From Heligmosomoides polygyrus polygyrus (taxonomy: Eukaryota; Nematoda; Chromadorea; Rhabditida; Heligmosomidae): a stretch of 64,000 nucleotides of DNA. A program made the translations under genes and the position numbers. Within the stretch, counting starts at the first letter, position 1. Every line of letters starts with the position of its first letter. The stretch is from the NCBI GenBank assembly GCA_947396885.1, contig OX377202.1, positions 19,096,001-19,160,000 on the forward strand, in the 5' to 3' direction. Below the pieces are notes generated by a model. That model made no database searches. It had not been told where the DNA came from and saw nothing but the letters and a program-made list of their open reading frames with translations. Positions 57,162 through 64,000 of this stretch are shown here, piece by piece.

Positions 57162-58421
57162 TTAGGTTGGAAAAAAGTCTCTTCACACTTCGAAATTTTT
57201 TTTACCCTTCCCCTTGTAAACGCACTAGCCAATGTTGATTGCTGATTTCGTAATCCTATCACACTTGTCTACCGTTCGCACGCAGACACAGGTTAAGACT
57301 CTTCTTGTAATTCGTTATCCATCCAATCTTCCGAACTCAATGCCAGATCTACCTCATGGCCGTTTTCAGCACGGCATTCTTTAAGAATTCATTAAAGAAT
57401 CCACAGCACGTCAGGCAGCAGACCAAATTAACCACATATATGGCTTGGGATCTACTACTCATCGCGCCTGTTATGAGTGGTTCGGAAAGTCTTTAAAGGG
57501 AAATTATTCACTGAGGGCAAAGCATGGTCAGGAAGGCCAACTGGATTGGACGACAGTGAACTACACCATCTTCTTCGTACCGATAGTTGGCAGACGACAC
57601 GTCAGCTGGCAGAGAAGCTCGAAGTGTCTCATAGGATAGTGGGGATCCATCTGAAGAATCTTGGCTTTCATGGAAATTTGGAGCTTGGATTCCACATGCC
57701 CTGTCAGACACTCAGAAAGGTCGACGGCTCTCCATCGCTGCTTCTCTTCTGTCCAGATAAGGAAGAAAATCGTTTCTTCCGCGGATTGTGACAGGCGAAG
57801 AGTCCTGGGTTCTGTGTGCCAACTTCCGAGGAAAAGGCAATGGGTACAAAAGGGAGAGAGCCCTAAGTCTGATCTCAAGCCCAATGTTCACGAAAGGAAG
57901 ATTCTCTTGAGTGTTTGGTGGATATCAGAAGAGTGATTTATCGGCAAACTCTCAGAAGTGGAGAGACACTTACTGCTGTCACATACTGCGGCCAACTCCA
58001 CAAAGTCGTCGCAACTCTCCAAGAAAACAGGCCGGAGAAGTCGAAGGTGATGATCCTGCATGACGATGCAAAACCACGTGTTGCAAGACTCACAAGAGAA
58101 ACAATAAAGGGGATGGGCTGGGAGGTAATGCCACATCCACCGTATAGCCCTGATCTCGCCCCTACCGACTACCATCTCTTCCGTGCTCTCAAGCAAGAAA
58201 TTGGAGAGAAATATTTTGGAACGGATGAAGACCTCAAAAATTGGATTTATCAATGGTTCGACTCCAGAACTGCAGTCTTTTAAGCGAGAGGAATTGGAAA
58301 ATCACCCAGTCTTTGGAGAAGTGTAGTAGAACAAAATAGAGTTTATCTCATTTGATTTGACTTTGTAGTTGTGAAGTAATAAATCTTTGAAAAAAATGAA
58401 AAGACTTTTTTTCCAACCTAA
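57162..58421 (+). mobile_element. Full-length mariner element
   Basis: 1,260 bp between inverted ends TTAGGTTGGAAAAAAGTC and GACTTTTTTTCCAACCTAA, bordered by TA on each side (57160-57161, 58422-58423). The length is normal for mariner. It is inserted in an ATCGAT-rich repeat region. Confidence 0.9.
57340..58310 (+). pseudogene. Mariner transposase, inactivated
   Basis: The helix-turn-helix N-terminus and WSGRPTGLDDSELHHLLRTD linker are readable at 57445-57660, then the frame shifts repeatedly. The TGEESWVL block (about 57790) has Glu where the first catalytic Asp (TGDE) is expected. The last segment, 57915-58283, is intact and carries MILHDDAKPRVA and MPHPPYSPDLAPTDYHLF, with 34 residues between the second and third aspartates, then KYFGTDEDLKNWI. 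Frameshifts, stops and the altered first Asp mean no active enzyme is made from this copy, though its ends are good enough for cross-mobilisation. Confidence 0.85.
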
Positions 58422-58545
58422 TAGAATCGAACAGAATGACAATACTGCGGATGGATTGCGAAAGAGAGAAAACACGGACAGACGGACAGACGCAGAGATG
58501 CTAGGTCTTGTCAATATCTGATTCCCATCCTAAACATTCAGGTCT

Positions 58546-58900
58546 GCCCAAGAAGCTTTAAAATCGATCGATAATTGAAAATCGATAGCGTTTACTTGTT
58601 GTGAAGTCTGTCTGTGTGCGAAAATATCCACAGGATTCCTATCTCAAGCAGTCACTTTTGAACGTCAATCGATAACATTAATCAATAACAACGGACAAGC
58701 GCTGAGACACTAGCTTTTATCATTACCCGTTTCTTACCCTAGACGGTCAAGTCTGCCTGGAAAGCTATAAAATCGATCGATAATTGTGGATCGATAGCGC
58801 TTATTTGTTGTGAAGCCTGTTCACGCCAAAAATAACCGCAGGATTCCCACCTCAAACGGTCATCTTTGTTAAAAATCTATAACATTAATCGATACGGACA
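58546..58900. repeat. Tandem duplication, 209-bp period, ATCGATCG-rich
   Basis: Two adjacent diverged copies share AAATCGATCGATAATTG, GATCGATAGCG and TTGTTGTGAAG. A third relative is at about 56935-57125, on the other side of the mariner. Confidence 0.65.
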
Positions 58901-58984
58901 GACGAATAGACGAACAGAGGCTAGCTCATAGCTATGTCAACGTAGTCTACAGCTCCATTTACGTATTTAAGGGGTGAAGAACGG

Positions 58985-59270
58985 CGTCACTCAATCCTTT
59001 TTTGGGATACGCCACGCATCCTATTTTTACGGGTTGTCGTGGAGGCGATTTGAATGCGTATTTGGTCATACAATGACTTGCGGTGGCCAACCGAAGAGCA
59101 AGTCAGCTCTTTATCCTTCCCAGCCAAGTCGGGTACCAATTCAAGGACCCGGAGGGATGGAAGGCTTGGTCGGCCGGGCGGGAAATCTGAGCCAAAAAGT
59201 TGGAATTGGGTGCACGCGAAAGCCGGCAACTTCTACGAGTCCGCTATCAGAAGACGTAGCTGAATATGCA
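58985..59270 (-). repeat. tRNA-derived SINE, family C, reverse copy
   Basis: The minus strand reads from a head near 59265 through GGTACCCGACTTGGCTGGGA to the tail GGATGCGTGGCGTATCCC. Same body as 17815-18085. Confidence 0.55.
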
Positions 59271-59955
59271 ACAGCAAAGTCCGATGTCATTTTTAAAGCA
59301 ACCTACTAGATAAGCTACTCGAATGTAATGTGAATTTATCCCATGAAAGTGCGAACACCTGCAGAGCTTTCCTTAAATCCTAATAGACAGCTGATTCGTC
59401 CAAAGCAAAAGAGTTAGTCCGTAACTTTTACAACTCTGTTCTTTTGATGAGTTCTTGGTTGGCCTGGGCGGTCCGAGCCAAGGACCTGGTAAGTGGTGGG
59501 CGAGACAACCGTCATCTCCTCCGGTTGCGCAACACACGTAATTCACATGACTATAATGGGAAATTTATTTATTTATTTATTTCGACATGTGATATACAAC
59601 ACGTGCAAAGCGGTCCACGTGAGCGAACCCACCATCACAACCAATGAGCACAGTAAACGTAACTTTAAAATCAGTGGAACAAGAAAATCTGTTATGATCA
59701 AAAACGGCTTAGCAACGGTTGGACGATCGGGGACTCCGCCCGACAGGGTAATCACAAAAAAAAGAAAAGCAAAACCGTCAGCAAGGGTTAAAAGTGGTTC
59801 CGCAGTACCCTTCTGAAGGCCTCGATTCTTGGAAGAATCTGGATGCGCTTACTCAACGACATACTCAGCGCTCGGCATTCGAAGAAACTGAAGCGGACCG
59901 AGCTCCTGGCTCGCGGGAACCGAAGCTTGACTGTAGTACTCTAGTAAGAGAATAC
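59271..59955. other. No gene; retroelement 3' tail
   Basis: A (TTTA)n run at 59562-59582 marks a second CR1-like 3' tail on the minus strand. ORFs here have no support. Confidence 0.4.
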
Positions 59956-59957
59956 TG

Positions 59958-61200
59958 GATTTATTTATTTATTTATTTATTTATTTAAACAAAGACAACA
60001 GTATTGTTTAAATAATGAGGGAACAGAAAAAAAACTGAACATGCACGACACAACAAAACACGATAGAATGAGTCATATGCACATTGAAATCGATGACATA
60101 ATAAGCGTCTACTGACTGCGCAATATTTTATAATGCTTAAGGTGTGGAGAACCTTTTGCAGACCTGTACAGATAACCTTGACATGTCTTCGTATTTACCT
60201 AGCAGCGGATTGAAATCACCAAGTGTTTTGTATGTTAGAAAATCAGATCTGACTCGCGAGTTTTGGCAACTGAAACTCGAAGCTTAAGCTTTCCTCTTAC
60301 GGATCTCGTCAGAGCGCCATCAAGGAAATCGGTTTGGTTAACGGATAACTTGTTGCTAATGATCTTGAACATCATGACACGATCTGCTGCTTTTCTTCTA
60401 TTCTTGAGCGACGGTAGGCCAAGTAAGACTGATCTTTGAGAAGCATGTGGAATCTGATCGTAGTTCATTGGAAAGCATCTCATCATAAGTTTTCTAGTGA
60501 AGCTATTTTGAACACTTTCCAAAAGCTCGATATCTTTCTTCTTAGTTATCTTGGATGTGATATAGTGCGACCGCCCAGATGGACAAGACCGTGTACTATT
60601 TTATGTAACATAAGAACGTAAAATTTCCTCCTATGGGAGTTTAGTGATTCTAGTCCCAGCGGTGTATTTCGTTAAGAGCTTGGTGGGACCGCACGAAACC
60701 CAGTTTTTCTCGATCAAAGGAAAAGTTTTTTCGTGAAGCTGTTTTGTACCTTTTCGAGGAGTTCAATATTTTTTACTTTTGTGGGACCAAAAACAGGAGT
60801 GCCATATTCAAGAAGTGGACAAACGTACGAATGTTTACTCATCCTTCAAGCTTCTGAAGAGATTGCACACTCTTCGTGAAGCCCTTGCTGCTACACCATT
60901 GCAGTGGTTATCAAATTCTACATTTTCAGTGATGAGAAAGCCAAGATCTTTCACCTCTTAAGCCTATACAATTTGTTGCTCCTATATGAAATAAGAAGCT
61001 TTCTTTTTGTTCCTACCTTGATGGAACACTTTAGTTTTACCTCCAGCCAAAGTTAGCTGATGGGATTTAGCCCATTCAACTACTTCTAAAATTGCCGATT
61101 GAATTTTATCCACGGCGGTAGGACAGACACAAAGCTATATACTTTGATGTCGTCAGCGAATATATGGCAAATAACGGATCAGAGGAAAATCACTCAAATG
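59958..61200 (-). mobile_element. CR1-like non-LTR retrotransposon, 5' truncated
   Basis: On the minus strand the reverse transcriptase palm motif IFADDIKVY is readable at about 61155-61180, followed out of frame by VDKIQSAILEVVEWAKSHQL and LTLAGGKTKVF. The C-terminal 95 codons (60522-60235) are open and contain SVQNSFTRKLMMRCFP, YDQIPHASQRSVLLGLPSL and KNRRKAADRVMMFKI, the standard end of CR1/jockey-type enzymes. A 3' UTR leads to a (AAAT)n tail at 59959-59988. Frameshifts in the thumb region and loss of the endonuclease and N-terminal half make it inactive. Confidence 0.75.
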
Positions 61201-61255
61201 CCATCGGAATAAGAACCCATCGAAATTCAAATTTTCTTATCACTTTTCGTTTTAG

Positions 61256-61474
61256 GGAAGGAATTTCAACAGCAAACTTCTAACAGACTCAGTAAAGTGT
61301 ACAGCGGCCGGAGCAATTGACACAAAACTAGGAAGCGTTTGCGGTAACCTGGAGACGCCTGAAAGCAGCGAGCCGTTCTCGAAAGGGTTCGAAAAACGAC
61401 GAATGTACGTAGTCCGGAATGCACTTTGTATATACACGTTTATTGAAAGCAAAAAATCGAAACAGATATTATGA
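61256..61474 (+). CDS. Possible isolated exon
   Basis: After TTTTCGTTTTAG the frame stays open for 72 codons to TGA: NFNSKLLTDSVKCTAAGAID, LGSVCGNLETPESSEPFSKG, then YVVRNALCIYTF. Codon use looks real, but no upstream exon or poly(A) signal was found. A 111-codon frame lies opposite, so it may be chance. No family recognised. Confidence 0.25.
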   Translation, partial: GRNFNSKLLTDSVKCTAAGAIDTKLGSVCGNLETPESSEPFSKGFEKRRMYVVRNALCIYTFIESKKSKQIL

Positions 61475-62340
61475 GGCGAAGGGCCCCAACACAACGAGCT
61501 GAGCACGGCAATCTTGGTGGTCGGCAAGGCGAGGAAAACACAAAGGAACTCATCATAATTTACACCCATTTCTCTGTAAAGGAACACTTTTCCGCGAGGA
61601 AATCAATCTTCAGCCAACAAACGACCTGTCATTAACACAGACAGAAGACTAATGGTAAGACACTAACAACAAGGCAAGGGTGGAGAAAAACTGTTAAGGC
61701 TCAACAGTTCACACTTGAATTAAAAATCGATATATAATTATGTAAGTGTAGCATGTAGGAAACCAGATCTCGAGCAACACCAGGTGAGAGACGGCAAATA
61801 TTGTTGATATCAGGGCTCACAAGAAAAGTGCGCCTATCAAAAGTAGTGATGAGAGAGCTGACGAGGCTACGGAGGCTGTCAGATCTGCTTCGGCCCATTG
61901 CTTCTGTCGCTCCAACAGCTCTCGTTCTTCGCTGTTGAGTCTGAATATATGGATCTCTAAGCCTTTTCAAATCACAGGTAATATGTACAGTTAATTCAGT
62001 GCGCCACAAAATTGGTAGACGTATTTTTTAGTTTTCCCTGCCCTACTCGAGTTCTCTGATTGAAACACTAACAACAAAATTGGCTTAGCTTGAGAGAGAA
62101 ATGAATTCTAAGCTTGTTTTTAGAATATTTTATACTTAAGGTAAGTATATTTGTCTCCGTGGCACTCGGAAGAGACAATGGTCTTCGCGTACATCGAAAT
62201 TTTAGGTGCTTTGTTCAGGTCCGCTCAGAGCGTCGAAGAATTCTATCCCTCCGATGTCACTAGTTCAAGTCAGGCTCCACTTTACCTCACTGGCCCACAA
62301 AAGCAGAGCTCAAAATCGAAGCGAACCTTCCAAGTCAAAA
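61475..62340. other. No supported gene
   Basis: Nothing recognised. The minus ORF at 61701-62009 lacks support. Confidence 0.45.
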
Positions 62341-62344
62341 TATC

Positions 62345-62640
62345 CTTCAGGCAGGTTAAACTACAGACTCAATAAGGTGGTAGAAATAACTTTTGTTCAA
62401 GGAAAATTTCGTATAAAATTCTTGAGATTGCTTGCTTTACGTGCACCAATAATAATTGCCTAATTTTGTAAGCTGACAATTTAAGACAATCTTGTAAAAT
62501 TTTTATTTTTAGTAAAAATAATAAATTAAACTTTTTTAAAAACATAGCAAAGAAGCAAGCATATAGCGCCCTGAAAGTCCGCCATGCACTCAAAAAGTTC
62601 GCAATAACCTTTATTTGATTGATAGTGTGAATGCCACTTA
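62345..62640 (+). repeat. Dispersed repeat family D, copy 2
   Basis: It shares CAGGCAGGTTAAACTACAGA at the start and AACATAGCAAAGAAGCAAGC near the end with 12715-13010, in the same orientation. Confidence 0.6.
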
Positions 62641-63430
62641 TACAAACCATCAAAGTGCGGGAACAGAAGAACATGCGGGATCTTTGCAGTTGTTTTTTGT
62701 TGTGTCGTCAACTCCATACAAACAGCAATTCTGCTATCAATCGAATAAAAATGGCGACATCTTGGACGAGGGCATGGCGCAATTTTTTAGCACCAAAAAA
62801 TGGTCGCCTTCCTGCTTCAAAACAAGCTCTGAACCATTATTTTTTCTTAAAAATAGAAACTTAATGAAATTTCAAACAATGTTTTCACTAATTGGATAGG
62901 TGAACTAAAGCTTTGAAGAAAGTTACACTAAAATTTTCCTTGAACCAAAAATTATTCTGGAGAGTTTATTCGGGAGACTTTCTGAAGAGTTTCTATATTA
63001 ATGCATAGAATTTGGAAGAGTACGCTTTGATTTTAAAAGTTTTAGACTAGGCTAGAAGATTGTCCAATTCGATGTGAAAATGGTAAAAATCCCAAACGGC
63101 TTCAACTGTCACGTTCAGTCTCCGCTTGTCAAGGTTTCGTTTTGCACAATTTTTGGAATTTCATAATCTTTTCATAATTTGATGACACTATTAGTCTAGA
63201 AACTGTTTGCAAACCTGCAATGTGAGCAACATGGGAAGATCTAATATGGCTTAGTTAAAGTATCAATCCACAATTATCTAAAACTGTCTTCAATTAATTC
63301 GAATTGTTATTAACTTTTGCTCAATTGTTTTCCATCATTTCTCTTCCCAAACATCGCAAAACGCAAAACATAAATAAATATGTAAACGGCACTAGGGTTA
63401 AAAGTCAGTATAACCTGAACCGATGATTAT
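62641..63430. other. Intron or intergenic, no exon seen
   Basis: AT-rich. The next exon of the Ly6-like gene must lie in this stretch or further left, but I found none in phase. Confidence 0.4.
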
Positions 63431-63432
63431 AC

Positions 63433-63877
63433 CTGGTTTCGGGAGCAGGAGCTTCCTCAGCGCTAGGCGCCTCATCGTTTTCAAGGAAAACCGGCGGCAC
63501 GTTTGGCGGTTGAGGCTGAAACGAGGAGGAATTTCCGAGAGATTCTTGCCTAAGGCCAGCCAGCGTTAATCACCTTTGGAGGATCTATTTTCGGAACTTG
63601 TTGAGGCTTCGGAACAATCGGCTTTGCAGCTGATTCTGCCTTCCGTACTCTGAAAATTTCGCTGATGAACTTCAAGAGGAAGAAGCCTAGAAAGGGTCTT
63701 ACCCAGAGATCTGGGCCTGAGCGAGTATGCTATCGTGATTGCAGAGGTCCTGTTTGCAGATGCAGAAGTTGATCATGCCCCCATCGGCGATTCCGCAACC
63801 AACGCTCACGTCATCGGATTTCGTGAACTGCTCCACCATCGTCTCCGAGATGCATCGCTTCTCCATTGTGAACGTGG
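63433..63877 (-). CDS. Ly6/uPAR-like domain gene, three internal exons
   Basis: Exons 63877-63703, 63649-63574 and 63515-63433 join in phase across introns of 53 and 58 bp with GTAAGA, GTGATT and GTATAA donors and TTTCAG-type acceptors. The first exon encodes MEKRCISETMVEQF, VGCGIADGGMINFCICKQDL and CNHD: the spacing C-x(n)-C-x(n)-C-x-C-x4-C-N is the C-terminal half of a three-finger Ly6/uPAR-like domain, usually extracellular and often GPI-anchored. The next two exons encode a Lys/Pro-rich stretch (KPIVPKPQQVPKIDPPK) and PNVPPVFLENDEAPSAEEAP, suited to an extended stalk. The 5' end lies beyond the window and the 3' end was not found. The Ly6 assignment rests on cysteine pattern alone. Confidence 0.65.
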
Positions 63878-64000
63878 CTGAACATGGATGTGATGTATAG
63901 TACCTTCGTGTACCTATATGTTTCTGCTTAGGTTAATTCACTTGTCAACAGTCATATTCATGAGAAGCTTAAGAAAATGCGTTCACAGGCATAGAACATA

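Overview
The window looks like nuclear DNA of a nematode, most likely a strongylid such as a hookworm. That assignment is inference. It rests on split coding sequence with the nematode acceptor TTTTCAG, several introns of only 39-60 bp beside introns of many kilobases, AATAAA poly(A) signals, and a dense load of eukaryotic mobile elements. No bacterial, organellar or ribosomal genes are visible.

Genes. I rebuilt coding exons by matching splice sites with reading phase. (1) A minus-strand gene runs from at least 37.76 kb down to about 15.49 kb. It encodes most of an FHA domain (37.5-37.8 kb), a basic Lys/Pro/Thr-rich linker, then short exons at 30.5-28.5, 20.6-19.5 and 18.7-15.5 kb that carry a coiled coil and a very acidic tail. 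A CEP170-type centrosomal or cytoskeletal protein is the best guess. (2) A compact plus-strand gene at 24.74-25.60 kb, five exons and unrecognised, lies inside the 7.9-kb intron of gene 1. (3) Three minus-strand exons at 63.43-63.88 kb encode the cysteine-rich end of a Ly6/uPAR-like domain followed by a Pro-rich stretch; both ends of this gene lie outside what I can see.

Mobile DNA fills most of the rest. 2.1-4.35 kb: a young LTR retrotransposon with apparently identical 299-bp LTRs, a TCACC target duplication, a tRNA-Gly primer site and one long gag-like ORF, flanked by two inverted SINE copies. 6.3-38.5 kb: at least eight GC-rich, nearly palindromic MITEs beginning GGCC/GG and flanked by 3-bp TWA-type duplications (PIF/Harbinger-like), one of them reduced to a perfect 48-bp palindrome. 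20.7-21.3 and 26.9-27.7 kb: two opposed Helitron-like ends carrying a GGTCCAGTGAAGG minisatellite. Three mariner copies (13.1, 50.6 and 57.2 kb), a Tc1-like relic (44.2 kb), a GIY-YIG endonuclease piece of a Penelope-like element (43.2 kb), a CR1-like reverse transcriptase (60-61.2 kb), BEL/Pao gag debris (34.7 kb) and three families of tRNA-derived SINEs complete the picture.

How it fits together: the three genes look functionally unrelated. The dominant theme is introns and flanks built from nested, foldback-rich transposons. Long stretches between 38.5 and 63.4 kb hold no coding sequence that I can support.
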